Below, piece after piece: positions 15,439 to 23,825 of a DNA stretch of 35,220 bases. The notes beneath the pieces were generated by a model, which had not been told where the DNA came from, did no database searches, and saw only the letters and a program-made list of their open reading frames with translations. The stretch spans positions 1 through 35,220 of the forward strand of contig MDLF01000077.1 in assembly GCA_001730095.1 (NCBI GenBank), in the 5' to 3' direction. A program made the translations under genes and the position numbers. Position 1 is the first letter of the stretch; every line of letters begins with the position of its first letter. The DNA comes from Rhodobacteraceae bacterium (ex Bugula neritina AB1). Its GTDB lineage: Bacteria > Pseudomonadota > Alphaproteobacteria > Rhodobacterales > Rhodobacteraceae.

Positions 15439-16929
15439 TCATCTCATGATAAAAGGGTTCGCAGCCGTGGTCTGTTGCGCAATCCAGACAGATTTCACCT
15501 GCATGAATTCCTTGATCGCCTCTTGCCCGCTTTCCCGCCCCTGACCGGAGCGTTTGAAGCCACCGAAGGGCGTCATGAAGCTGACAGCGCGATATGTATT
15601 GACCCAGACAGTACCGGCCTTGAGCTTGTCCGACATCCGGAAGGCCCTGCCAATGTCCGAGGTCCAAACCCCGGCAGCCAATCCGAAGAGGATATCGTTG
15701 CCGATACGGATCGCGTCTTCCTCGGTGTCGAATGGGATCACTGACAGGATCGGGCCGAAGACCTCTTCCTGTGCAATCCGCATTTCGTTGGAGACGCCGG
15801 TGAAGATCGTCGGCTCGACGAAACGGTCCCCTTTTGCGCCATCGCCGGTATAGGGTTTGCCGCCCAGAACGCAGGTTGCCCCGTCTTCTCGAGCGACGTT
15901 GATGTAGTGGAGAATCTTTTTGTATTGCGGCGGCGTGGTCACCGGGCCGACATGAGTATCCATTGACATCGGGTCGCCGATTTTGGCTTCACCAGCCACC
16001 TCGACCAGCCGCTTGACGAAGCTGTCGTGGATTGAGCGTTGCACCAGAAGCCTCGACCCGGCAATGCAGGTCTGACCGGTTGCGGCAAAGATGCCTGAGA
16101 TCGCGCCCATCACGGCGGCTTCGAAATCGGCATCCTCGAAGACGATGTTGGGCGATTTGCCACCCAGTTCCAGCGTGACCGGCATGATCTTTTTCGCCGC
16201 CGCCTCATAGATCTTCTGTCCCGCGAGGTCAGATCCGGTGAAGGCAACCTTGGCGACATCCGGGTGCTCCACCAATGGCGCGCCGGTATCGAGGCCGAAC
16301 CCCGTCACGCAGTTCACCACGCCATCGGGGAAACCAGCCTCCTTGACCAGTTCCATGAATTCGAGGGTCGAAGCCGAGGTGAACTCGGACGGTTTGACCA
16401 CGGCGGTATTGCCAGCCGCCAGTGCCGGAGCAAGCTTCCAGGCCAGCAGCAGGAGCGGCGAGTTCCAGGGCGTGATCATCGCGACCACGCCCAAGGGCTC
16501 GTGCTTTGTGTAGTTGAAGATGCCCGGCCGGTCCGAGGGCAGAACCGCGCCTTCGACCTTGTCGGACAGACCACCATAATAGCGGTACCACTCGGCCAGA
16601 TAGCGGGTCTGGGTACCCATCTCGGCGATCAGCTTGCCGTTGTCACGCACCTCCAGTTCGCCTAGGCGCTCGGCCTCGCGCTCGATGATCTCTGCCAGCT
16701 TGACCAGTAGCTTTCCCCGCGCCGTTGGACGCATTTCGGCCCATGGCCCCGTCTCGAAAGCCGCCTTGGCGGCGGCAACGGCCCGCGCCACATCTTCTGT
16801 GTTTCCCTTGGCGATCTGCGCCCAGACCTCGCCCGTGTAGGGGTTGTCAGTGTCAAAATATTGACCGCTCGCTGGTTTGACCCAGGCGCCGTTGATGTAA
16901 TGCTGATAGGTTTTCATGACGTCACTCAT
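15439..16929 (-). CDS. NAD(P)-dependent aldehyde dehydrogenase
   Basis: The 496-residue enzyme has the standard aldehyde dehydrogenase layout: the coenzyme-binding region with ITPWNSPLLLLAWKLAPAL and NTAVVKPSE, the general base Glu254 in LELGGKSP, and the nucleophile Cys288 in ATGQTCIAGSR. It oxidises an aldehyde to the acid with NAD(P)+ in the cytoplasm. The ATG at 16929 overlaps the end of the upstream alcohol dehydrogenase by 8 bases and has AGGA just upstream; a second ATG at 16917 is possible. Longer in-frame starts lie inside the neighbour and add no family sequence. Next to an alcohol dehydrogenase it would complete an alcohol to aldehyde to acid route for the imported substrate. The substrate class cannot be told from sequence. 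Confidence 0.92.
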   Translation of the reverse strand: MSDVMKTYQHYINGAWVKPASGQYFDTDNPYTGEVWAQIAKGNTEDVARAVAAAKAAFETGPWAEMRPTARGKLLVKLAEIIEREAERLGELEVRDNGKLIAEMGTQTRYLAEWYRYYGGLSDKVEGAVLPSDRPGIFNYTKHEPLGVVAMITPWNSPLLLLAWKLAPALAAGNTAVVKPSEFTSASTLEFMELVKEAGFPDGVVNCVTGFGLDTGAPLVEHPDVAKVAFTGSDLAGQKIYEAAAKKIMPVTLELGGKSPNIVFEDADFEAAVMGAISGIFAATGQTCIAGSRLLVQRSIHDSFVKRLVEVAGEAKIGDPMSMDTHVGPVTTPPQYKKILHYINVAREDGATCVLGGKPYTGDGAKGDRFVEPTIFTGVSNEMRIAQEEVFGPILSVIPFDTEEDAIRIGNDILFGLAAGVWTSDIGRAFRMSDKLKAGTVWVNTYRAVSFMTPFGGFKRSGQGRESGQEAIKEFMQVKSVWIAQQTTAANPFIMR

Positions 16930-17998
16930 CGTCCTGGTCGGGCTGGAACACGATGCGGCCTGTGACCCGGCCATGTTCCAGATCCTCGACTGCCTGGTTA
17001 ATTTGCGAAAGCGGACGCCGCTCAATCGGCATCTGCTTGATCTTGCCTGCGCGCACCATGTCGATCAGGGCGCGCAATTGCGGTGAGTTTCCGACATGGC
17101 TGCCGCGCACGGTCATCGCCTTCTGCGGCAGCCAGACCTGAGGCATCTTGAAATCCCCGCCAGCCTGTCCGACGACGACATATCGCCCGGCCTTCGCCAG
17201 CGCGCGCACCGCAATCCTGCCTGTCGATGCTCCGCCGAAGGTGTCGATGACACCCATCAGGCGTCCTTCAGCCAGACGCTGCAACTCGGCGACGGCGTCA
17301 TCACGCTTGCTGTTCATGACCTTCACCGCGCCCATCTGGCGTGCTGCGTCAAGCTTGGCGTCGTCGATGTCGACAGCGATGATGTTCTCGAACCCCATGG
17401 CCCGCGCAATTGCGATGGCGTTCATGCCAAGCCCGCCGCAGCCCATGATTGCCATCCACTCACCGTCACGCAGCGCGCCCATCTTTTCCAGAGCGTTGTA
17501 GACGGTGATTCCCGAACAGGCGTGTGGCACGACATCTGCCGCATCTAGTCCCTCGATATCGACAAGGAATTTCTCATTCTCGACAAGGCAATGGGTGGCA
17601 AACCCGCCCTTCTGCTTCAACCCGATGATCCGCATGGAAGAGCAGTCGCTCTCGCGGTCTTCGCGGCATGCCTCGCATTCGCCGCATCCGATCCAGGGAA
17701 AGACGAGAACCTGCTGTCCGGGCGTTACAGTCGTTACCTCGGGGCCCACGGCCTCTACGACACCGGCAATCTCGTGCCCGAAGGTCATCGGCAATTGCGC
17801 GCCGCGTTCGGCAAAGGTCAGACGGCCCTCTTCGCCAAGGTCCATATAGCCTTTCTGGACATGCAGGTCCGAGTGACAGAGACCTGCCGCCGTAACGCGC
17901 ACCAGAACCTCGACCCCGCTGGGCTCCGGCAATGCATTTCGGCGTCTTTCGAAGGGCTGCCCCCATTCAACAAGATCGTAGCTGGTGTATTCGGTCAT
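16922..17998 (-). CDS. zinc-dependent alcohol dehydrogenase
   Basis: This 358-residue protein is a medium-chain dehydrogenase. The catalytic zinc ligands fit Cys41 (GLCHSD), His74-Glu75 (GHE) and Cys161 (HACSG). The structural zinc lobe has Cys105, Cys108, Cys111 and Cys119 (CGECEACREDRESDC). The NAD-binding motif GCGGLG is at about 186-191, and AVDIDD ends the following strand, favouring NAD. The ATG at 17998 is chosen because it leaves an 8-base gap to dctM and begins at the conserved N-terminus; a longer in-frame start would run into dctM. It oxidises an alcohol to an aldehyde for the next enzyme in the operon. Confidence 0.92.
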   Translation of the reverse strand: MTEYTSYDLVEWGQPFERRRNALPEPSGVEVLVRVTAAGLCHSDLHVQKGYMDLGEEGRLTFAERGAQLPMTFGHEIAGVVEAVGPEVTTVTPGQQVLVFPWIGCGECEACREDRESDCSSMRIIGLKQKGGFATHCLVENEKFLVDIEGLDAADVVPHACSGITVYNALEKMGALRDGEWMAIMGCGGLGMNAIAIARAMGFENIIAVDIDDAKLDAARQMGAVKVMNSKRDDAVAELQRLAEGRLMGVIDTFGGASTGRIAVRALAKAGRYVVVGQAGGDFKMPQVWLPQKAMTVRGSHVGNSPQLRALIDMVRAGKIKQMPIERRPLSQINQAVEDLEHGRVTGRIVFQPDQDDE

Positions 17999-18006
17999 GA
18001 GGTTTC

Positions 18007-19311
18007 TCACAGCAAGGATGGGATAAGTGTGACGATGCCCGGAACAAGATAGAGCAACGTGATCGCTATCGCGAAGATGGCTACGACGCTCCACGCCGCC
18101 CGGTAGGTCTTGCCCATTGGGAGGGTGGGAGACGCAGCCTTAAGCGCGAAGAGTGCGTAGCCAAACGGGGGCGTCACCGAACCAAGGGTGACGTTTATCA
18201 GGTAGATTGCCCAGAACCAGATCGGGTCGAACCCGAACGCGTCGGCGATCGGCGCGTAGATCGGCACGCTGACCAGCATATAGGCGATCACGTCGATGAA
18301 CATGCAGGCCACGAGCGTGATGAGCATGATCGCCAGGAAGGCCGTCAGGCCAGTGAGGTCCTGCGCCAAGAAGAATTTCAGGAAGCCTTGCGATGCGCCG
18401 GTAAAGGACAGTATCTGAGCAAACAGGCTGGAGGCGGCAAAGATCGCCATGATCGAACCGGTCAGAAGCGCCGCCTCGACAAGGCTGTCGGTCAGGAACT
18501 TGAGGCTGAGCTTTCGATAAAGCGCGGTTGTGATCAGGGCACCAACGACCCCGCTGGCCGCGGCTTCCGATGGCGTGGCAACACCAAGCAGGATAAACCC
18601 GATGACGGAGAATATGACCATGAGGAACGGCACGCATTTCAAAAGCAGCCACCCCAGGCTGTCGCCATCTTCGCCTCCGTTGGCGTCGTCTTCCGGGGCG
18701 AGGCTTGGGTTGCGCTTGATCCGCACCCAGACATAAAGCCCGGTCAGGGTGGCAATCAGCAACCCCGGAAGCAGCCCAGCGATAAGTAGCCCGGCAATCG
18801 AGACATTCACCAGGGATCCCAGGATGATGACGACGATGGAGGGCGGAATGATGGGGGCGAGGCTCGCGCCGGACAAGATCGTGGTGATCGAAAGGCCCTC
18901 GTCGTAGCCGCGCTGGCTCATAGAAGGCAGAACCGAACGCCCAAGCATGGCTGTCACTGCGACGATGGAGCCCGACAAAGCGCCAAAGATCGTGGAAAGC
19001 GCGATCACGAGGAAATAAAGCCGTCCCCGCAGCTTGCCAAAGATGCGGTTCGCCGCGTCGAAAAGCACTTCCGTCGACCCGGAGCGAAACAGCAGATCGC
19101 CCATCAGAACGAACATGGCTACGGTGCTGAGGGACACGATGGACGTTGCCGTCAGGATCGAGTTAGCGACTAGCCCGAAGCCGTTAGAGCCAAACAGCAT
19201 GAAGACCGCGCCGATGCAGATCGCGAAGAACGCAATGAATACCGGTAGTCCCGTCGCAAAGGAGCCGAGCAGAAGCCCCAGCAGGATCATAAGGGTTTCG
19301 GCCCAGCTCAT
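18007..19311 (-). CDS. dctM: TRAP transporter large permease
   Basis: The 434-residue membrane protein has the 12 or so hydrophobic segments of the TRAP DctM family. It shows the N-terminal GLLLGSFATGLPVFIAFF, the glycine/serine-rich FGALSGSIVAVTAMLG with GLSITTILSGASLAPIIPPSIVVI, and the C-terminal VTLGSVTPPFGYALFA, all typical of the sodium- and substrate-translocating subunit. Its ATG overlaps the dctQ stop (ATGA). With DctQ and DctP it forms a secondary transporter for organic acids across the inner membrane. The placement before two dehydrogenases and a GcvT-like protein links the imported substrate to oxidation and one-carbon removal. Confidence 0.93.
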   Translation of the reverse strand: MSWAETLMILLGLLLGSFATGLPVFIAFFAICIGAVFMLFGSNGFGLVANSILTATSIVSLSTVAMFVLMGDLLFRSGSTEVLFDAANRIFGKLRGRLYFLVIALSTIFGALSGSIVAVTAMLGRSVLPSMSQRGYDEGLSITTILSGASLAPIIPPSIVVIILGSLVNVSIAGLLIAGLLPGLLIATLTGLYVWVRIKRNPSLAPEDDANGGEDGDSLGWLLLKCVPFLMVIFSVIGFILLGVATPSEAAASGVVGALITTALYRKLSLKFLTDSLVEAALLTGSIMAIFAASSLFAQILSFTGASQGFLKFFLAQDLTGLTAFLAIMLITLVACMFIDVIAYMLVSVPIYAPIADAFGFDPIWFWAIYLINVTLGSVTPPFGYALFALKAASPTLPMGKTYRAAWSVVAIFAIAITLLYLVPGIVTLIPSLL

Positions 19312-19790
19312 ACCTCATCCCTCCCGATCAGGGCAGTTGTTAGGAAGATCAGCGCGACAACGCCGAAACTGAATGCAATCGGCGACAGCAGGGCCCATTT
19401 GGGCACTTGAATAACCGTGTTGGTCAGGATGCCCGTCGAAAACTGCTTCAAGGCCGACGAGGCAACGATCCACGCCGCCAGCGCCGCGACAATTGCCGAA
19501 ACCAAAGCCAGAACCCGGCCCCATTTTACTGCTACGTCATCGCCCATGGCCTCGACCAGAAATGTAATCGCGATATGCTGGTTGCGGCGGGTCACCTCGG
19601 GCAGCGCGAGAAAGATCATCGCGGGCATGATGAAGCTGATGACGTCGTTGCTCCATTTCGTCGGAGCGTTCATGGCGTAGCGCATGAAGATCTCCATCAC
19701 GAACAGAGTAACGATCCCCGCCAGAAGAAGCGCGGAGAGGATGGCCATCCCCCCCGCAACTGCCTTTTCGATACGTTTCAGCCTGGGCAT
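19308..19790 (-). CDS. dctQ: TRAP transporter small permease
   Basis: This 160-residue protein has four predicted membrane helices (MAILSALLLAGIVTLFVMEIF, an amphipathic second one, ALVSAIVAALAAWIVASSAL and LSPIAFSFGVVALIFLTT) and the family segment FMRYAMNAPTKWSNDVISFIMP, where the Trp follows the first helix. Its ATG directly follows the dctP stop (TAA-ATG), and it overlaps dctM by four bases. It is the small membrane subunit that supports DctM. Confidence 0.9.
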   Translation of the reverse strand: MPRLKRIEKAVAGGMAILSALLLAGIVTLFVMEIFMRYAMNAPTKWSNDVISFIMPAMIFLALPEVTRRNQHIAITFLVEAMGDDVAVKWGRVLALVSAIVAALAAWIVASSALKQFSTGILTNTVIQVPKWALLSPIAFSFGVVALIFLTTALIGRDEV

Positions 19791-20783
19791 TTATTGCGAA
19801 AGCCCAGCATCTACGGCAAGTTTCCGGATACTCGCCGCCACGTCCGCATCGGTGTCCATCGCGAGGCCCCACATGGCCTCGGACATCCAGGCCGAGATAT
19901 TTTCAGCCTCGTTTGCGTTCATGTTGGTGATCGCCATGCCCTTTTCCTGAAGCTGACCCAGCTCCATGTCGGCGATGCGCGTCATCTCTTCGAGCGCGTA
20001 GAGTTCCGTCTCGGCCGCGGCGCGGGTGATTGCCGCCTGCGTGTCGGCGTCGAGCGAATTCCATTTGTCGAGGTTCATGAACATCCAATTCGACAGCGAT
20101 CCGAAATCAGGCTGCAGAACATGGCTGGCAACTTCGTAAAGCTTGAAATCGACCAGCCCCGTAGCGCTCCAGGGAGCGGCATCGATCACGCCATTCTGAA
20201 GCGAGGAGTATATCTCGCCACCGCCCAGCGGAACAGGGCTGCCGCCCAGTTTCTCGATGATCGCGATGTGCGAGGCATTGGCCCGCACCTTCATACCTTC
20301 AAAGGAATGCTCGCGCCCGTCGACCGCCTGGTTGGTCACGAAACGAAAGCCCCGCTGGCCCAGCGGCATGATCCCGATCACCTTGATGCCCAGGGTCTGG
20401 TAGTAGGCGTCAAAGGCGTCGAAGATGCCGCTTTCACGCCAGGTCGCCGGATCGACGGCGATGCCATCAGCGGCCATGCCGATTTTCGTGGTCCCCGCGT
20501 GATAGGCCGGGTGGGTGAAGATCATGTCGATGATACCAGTCTGAAGCGGTTCGACCAGTTCGAGCGGGCTGATCGCCTCGGGCCCGACAACATTGATGTC
20601 GGTATTGCCGCCGGTATGTTCGGCCACCTTGGCTACGAAGGTTTCGACATTGACGCGGTAGGTCGCCTGGTTCGACGCCCAGGAACTGACCATTTTCAGC
20701 GTTTCAGCCATTGCGCCAACGCCGGAAAGGCCCAAGGCGAGCGCTGATACGGCAGCATATTTCGACAGTTTTGCGATGATCAT
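19791..20783 (-). CDS. dctP: TRAP transporter solute-binding protein
   Basis: This 330-residue protein starts with a signal peptide (MIIAKLSKYAAVSALALGL and a cleavage near AMAET). The body shows DctP-type features: the periplasmic binding fold, the QTGIIDMIFTHPAYHAG segment, and FEGMKVRANASHIAI with the conserved arginine that binds the carboxylate of the substrate (KVRA). The ATG at 20783 is preferred because GGGAGGA precedes it by 4 bases and the signal peptide starts there; an in-frame start at 20849 would add a non-secretory leader. It captures an organic acid in the periplasm and passes it to DctQM. It is the first gene of its operon, separated from the lyase gene by 129 bases that carry a promoter-like -10. 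Confidence 0.92.
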   Translation of the reverse strand: MIIAKLSKYAAVSALALGLSGVGAMAETLKMVSSWASNQATYRVNVETFVAKVAEHTGGNTDINVVGPEAISPLELVEPLQTGIIDMIFTHPAYHAGTTKIGMAADGIAVDPATWRESGIFDAFDAYYQTLGIKVIGIMPLGQRGFRFVTNQAVDGREHSFEGMKVRANASHIAIIEKLGGSPVPLGGGEIYSSLQNGVIDAAPWSATGLVDFKLYEVASHVLQPDFGSLSNWMFMNLDKWNSLDADTQAAITRAAAETELYALEEMTRIADMELGQLQEKGMAITNMNANEAENISAWMSEAMWGLAMDTDADVAASIRKLAVDAGLSQ

Positions 20784-20867
20784 TTTGTCCTCCCAAGGTT
20801 CACGCGCCCTCAATGAAGAAAGGACGCCTTTGCAAGGGCAGCTTTGCAAATGCTGTGGGGTGACAAA

Positions 20868-20873
20868 ATTATA
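20868..20873 (-). promoter_or_regulatory. candidate -10 element upstream of dctP
   Basis: Read on the minus strand this is a perfect TATAAT, about 85 bases upstream of the dctP start. The matching -35 is poor, so an activator is likely. The sequence ATAACG followed by GAAT or AAT occurs twice (20871-20881 and 20891-20899), and TTTGCAA recurs nearby, which could be operator sites. Confidence 0.4.
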
Positions 20874-20912
20874 ACGCGAATATGGGTGCTATAACGAATT
20901 TGCAACGCAGTG

Positions 20913-21854
20913 TCAGGCGGCTGACAGAAAGGTTTTAGCCAAGCCCGCCTGTTTTAACCGGCCTTCGATGCGTTCGCCCGGCAGCCATTCCTCAAGCCTC
21001 ACGCGCAGCTGCAACAGCCGCTCGAAATCAATTCCAGTGCTCAAGCCGATGCTTTCCAGCAGATAGGCGCAGTCTTCTGTCGCGATGTTCCCCGTCGCTC
21101 CGGGGGCGAAAGGGCATCCACCGAGCCCCCCAAGCGCTGCATCGAAGCGCCGAACGCCAACCTCGGCGGCAGCAATGACATTGGCAAGCCCCATGCCTCT
21201 GGTATCGTGGAAGTGGGCGGCCAGTGGAAGCGGGCCGACCACGGTCGAAATGGCGGCAAAGAGTCTACGCACTTGGAGCGGATTTCCGTAACCGACCGTG
21301 TCGGCGATGCTCAATTCGTCCGCCCCGGCGGCGGCCAGTCTTTCTGACAAGTCCAGAACGCGGTCTTCTGGCACCTCGCCCTGGATGCTGCACCCAAATG
21401 CGGTCGCGATAACCGCCGACAGGGCAACCTTGCCCTTCAACCCACGCGCATCGCGTTCCGTCACGAGGTCCTCGAACTCTGTCGCCGACGCGTCGGTCGG
21501 GCGCCGGACATTAGACATGTTGTGCGCTTCGCTGGCTGACAGAACGAAGGTGATCTTATCCGCCCCGCGCTCAAGGGCGCGGATACCACCCTTGAGGTTC
21601 GGCACAAGCACCGCCGCGGTAAAACCTCCGATGGCCTTTGCTCCCTTTAGAACTTCGGCCGCGTCCGCAAATTGGGGAATGGAGGATGGCGGAACGAAAG
21701 ACGTCACCTCGATCTCCGAAAACCCGCAAGCCACCTGGTCTCGGCACCAGTCGAGCTTGGTTTGGGTTGGAAGGATCTGGCCAACCATCTGCAACCCGTC
21801 GCGAAGGCCAACTTCGCGCAAGTCCACTTTGTCCGGGAGAGGCATGCGCTTCAT
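20913..21854 (-). CDS. HMG-CoA lyase-like enzyme
   Basis: The 313-residue protein belongs to the HMGL-like aldolase barrel family. It has the catalytic Arg18-Asp19 (GLRDGLQ), the metal-binding His214 and His216 (AHFHDTRG) and the cysteine loop GGCPFAPG with Cys247. True 3-hydroxy-3-methylglutaryl-CoA lyases cleave their substrate to acetoacetate and acetyl-CoA; close relatives act on citramalyl-CoA-like or other 3-hydroxyacyl-CoA substrates. Length matches. Its start overlaps the end of the enoyl-CoA hydratase gene (ATGA), so the two are coupled: hydration of an enoyl-CoA would make a 3-hydroxyacyl-CoA for this lyase to cleave. It may serve leucine degradation or the cluster's own acid. Confidence 0.88.
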   Translation of the reverse strand: MKRMPLPDKVDLREVGLRDGLQMVGQILPTQTKLDWCRDQVACGFSEIEVTSFVPPSSIPQFADAAEVLKGAKAIGGFTAAVLVPNLKGGIRALERGADKITFVLSASEAHNMSNVRRPTDASATEFEDLVTERDARGLKGKVALSAVIATAFGCSIQGEVPEDRVLDLSERLAAAGADELSIADTVGYGNPLQVRRLFAAISTVVGPLPLAAHFHDTRGMGLANVIAAAEVGVRRFDAALGGLGGCPFAPGATGNIATEDCAYLLESIGLSTGIDFERLLQLRVRLEEWLPGERIEGRLKQAGLAKTFLSAA

Positions 21855-22648
21855 TGCCCTTTGAACTGCGGTTGGCGCTTTTCGTTGAACGCCCGCACGC
21901 CTTCGCGCCGGTCCTCGGTGTTGATCGTGCGGTTATAGGCTTCGATCTCAAAGGCCAGCCCATCGGCCAGTGACATCTGCGCACCGCGATAGATCGCCTG
22001 CTTGGCCTGTCGGACGGCAATCGGCGCGTTTCGGGCAATACCTTCGGCAGTGTTCAGTGCTGCCTCCACAAGGTCGCCAATCGGGAAGACGGCATTGGCG
22101 AGCCCCCAGTCCAGTGCCTCTGCCGCACTGAACGGACGGGCTGACAGGATCACTTCCTTGGCACGTCGCTCACCAATGGCCCGTGCCAATGTCTGGGTGC
22201 CACCGGCACCGGGGATGATTCCGATCCGGGTTTCGGTCTGGGCAAAGCGGGCGTTGTCGGACGCATAGATGAAATCCGCTGCCGCCGCGATTTCGCAGCC
22301 CCCCGCATAGGCCGCACCGTTCACGGCGGCGATGATCGGCACCGGGCAGCCCAGAATGGCACGGATCATGCGTTCATAGACCAGATGCTGAAGGCCCCAG
22401 TCATGATCAGACATCCCGTCGCGTTCCTTCAGGTCGGCCCCCGCACAGAACGCCTTTTCGCCCGCGCCCGTCATGACCACGCACCTGGTATCCCCGGGAT
22501 CGAGCGCCAGGTCCTCGTAGAACTGGACCAGATCACGAGCCATCTGCGTATTGAAGGCGTTCGCAGATGTCGGCCGGTTCAGTGTGACCTGCAGCACGTG
22601 GTCACGCGGCGTTGTTATCTCGAGTGTCGAAAATGAGGAAGTTGTCAT
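21851..22648 (-). CDS. enoyl-CoA hydratase/isomerase family protein
   Basis: This 265-residue crotonase-fold protein has the oxyanion-hole and substrate segment GEKAFCAGADLKER, the second AAVNGAAYAGGCEIAAAADF segment and the acidic GIIPGAGGTQ. The ATG at 22648 is chosen because it yields the usual family length; ATG at 22660 and longer in-frame starts exist, and none has a strong ribosome binding site. It hydrates an enoyl-CoA or does a related reaction in the cytoplasm. It is coupled to the HMG-CoA lyase-like gene, and lies behind the LysR gene on the same strand with 107 bases between. Confidence 0.88.
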   Translation of the reverse strand: MTTSSFSTLEITTPRDHVLQVTLNRPTSANAFNTQMARDLVQFYEDLALDPGDTRCVVMTGAGEKAFCAGADLKERDGMSDHDWGLQHLVYERMIRAILGCPVPIIAAVNGAAYAGGCEIAAAADFIYASDNARFAQTETRIGIIPGAGGTQTLARAIGERRAKEVILSARPFSAAEALDWGLANAVFPIGDLVEAALNTAEGIARNAPIAVRQAKQAIYRGAQMSLADGLAFEIEAYNRTINTEDRREGVRAFNEKRQPQFKGQ

Positions 22649-22711
22649 GAGGTGATCCATTGCCGTTTTCGACAAGATCAGCGGCATAATGCGATCAAAC
22701 AATTAAAATGT

Positions 22712-22725
22712 TGGCAGTGCTGCCA
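22712..22725. other. short palindrome between lysR and the hydratase gene
   Basis: TGGCAG, TG, CTGCCA form a perfect 6-base stem. On the minus strand an AT-rich ACATTTTAATT follows, so it could be a weak terminator of lysR, or a protein-binding site controlling the hydratase and lyase genes. Confidence 0.35.
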
Positions 22726-22755
22726 TGCAGAAATTCTATGGCGGGCGGACGCACG

Positions 22756-23700
22756 TCAAATGTCATCGACAAGATCCGATTCCGGGTCAGCTTTCCAGAC
22801 ACCTTCCTTGATCATCGCGGCGATCTCACTTGAAAGAATATTGATAACAGCATCTGTGGCTCTTGTGTTTGACCGGTCCGGCGGCATCGCCATGACAAGT
22901 TGTCGGCGGATAGACGGCGAAACTACGGTCCGGGCTTCGAGCATTCCCGCCTTGACCTCTTCTGTGACCGCAGAGAGCGGAATGAAGGCGTGATAGGACC
23001 CATCGATCACAAGGGACTTCAATACCCAGAAGGCGTCACCCCGTAGCGCGATGTTCAGGGACACACCCGCCTTGACAGCGGCGTTATCAACAAGCATTCG
23101 AATTCCATGAGGACGGCTAGGCAACACAAGTGGCAGGTGCGCCGCGTCAGCGATCCGGATCTGTGGGCCCAACTCGGGTAACGATCCAGGAGGGCTGATC
23201 AGCCCGATATCCTCGTAAAGCAGCTCCTTGCAGGGCAGGTGCAGGTCAGCCGCAGGCCCATAGAGAAACGAAATGTCCAGATCGCCTCGCTGAAGCCACT
23301 CTATGAGGTGGCCTGAATACCCTTCGACCACCCGAAGTGTAACTTCCGGCAACTCGCGCCTTACCCGTTCCACTAGACGCACCGCAAAAACGGTGTTCAC
23401 GCTTGGCATCAATCCGATCGCTACATTGCCTTTGATCACTCTGTCATTCGAGCGGATGTCGTCAACCGATTGCTCCAACTGGCGGATCAGGCCGGAAACA
23501 CGCCCAAGGAGTTTTTCACCCGGTTCGGTGAGTGTCATACCCCTGACATGGCGTGCAAAAAGCTGAACGCCGATCTCATGTTCCAACAGCTTGATGTGAC
23601 GTGACAGAGCCGGTTGCGCCAGTCGCAAACGGTCCGAAGCAGCGCTGAGTGATCCGGTTTCCGCAACGCAGATGAAAGTCTTGAGCTGCTTGATATCCAC
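22756..23700 (-). CDS. LysR-family transcriptional regulator
   Basis: The 314-residue protein has an N-terminal winged helix-turn-helix (GSLSAASDRLRLAQPALSRHIKLLEHEIGVQLF, outlined at about residues 16-48) and a periplasmic-binding-type effector domain from about residue 90. The start MDIKQLKTF is the usual LysR beginning. It is divergent from the first MmgE/PrpD gene across about 125 bases, the classic LysR arrangement. It precedes the hydratase and lyase genes on its own strand, so it likely controls both sides of the cluster in response to an acid or CoA intermediate. Confidence 0.92.
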   Translation of the reverse strand: MDIKQLKTFICVAETGSLSAASDRLRLAQPALSRHIKLLEHEIGVQLFARHVRGMTLTEPGEKLLGRVSGLIRQLEQSVDDIRSNDRVIKGNVAIGLMPSVNTVFAVRLVERVRRELPEVTLRVVEGYSGHLIEWLQRGDLDISFLYGPAADLHLPCKELLYEDIGLISPPGSLPELGPQIRIADAAHLPLVLPSRPHGIRMLVDNAAVKAGVSLNIALRGDAFWVLKSLVIDGSYHAFIPLSAVTEEVKAGMLEARTVVSPSIRRQLVMAMPPDRSNTRATDAVINILSSEIAAMIKEGVWKADPESDLVDDI

Positions 23701-23730
23701 GTCGACACCTTCGAATTTCGCTATCGTGAC

Positions 23731-23748
23731 TATGCTTACTTTCGCATA
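23731..23748. promoter_or_regulatory. candidate LysR-box in the divergent promoter region
   Basis: TATGC and GCATA flank an 8-base spacer (TATGC-N8-GCATA), close to the interrupted-palindrome form of LysR boxes. It lies 30 bases upstream of the lysR start and about 80 bases upstream of the first MmgE/PrpD start. No footprint-quality evidence can be had from sequence alone. Confidence 0.4.
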
Positions 23749-23825
23749 TTTTTATTTCCGTCAATGGAAGAAAGTGGGAGTGGCTTGGCAAGAGGTCACA
23801 CGTGATTTACAGGAATGAACCGCCG

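Noticed and set aside
19407-20747. A long plus-strand open frame of 446 codons opposite dctQ and dctP
   Set aside because: It lies entirely over two genes with clear TRAP family motifs, signal peptide and good ribosome binding sites on the other strand; its translation is rich in His, Arg and Gly with no family pattern, as expected from the reverse complement of GC-rich coding DNA.
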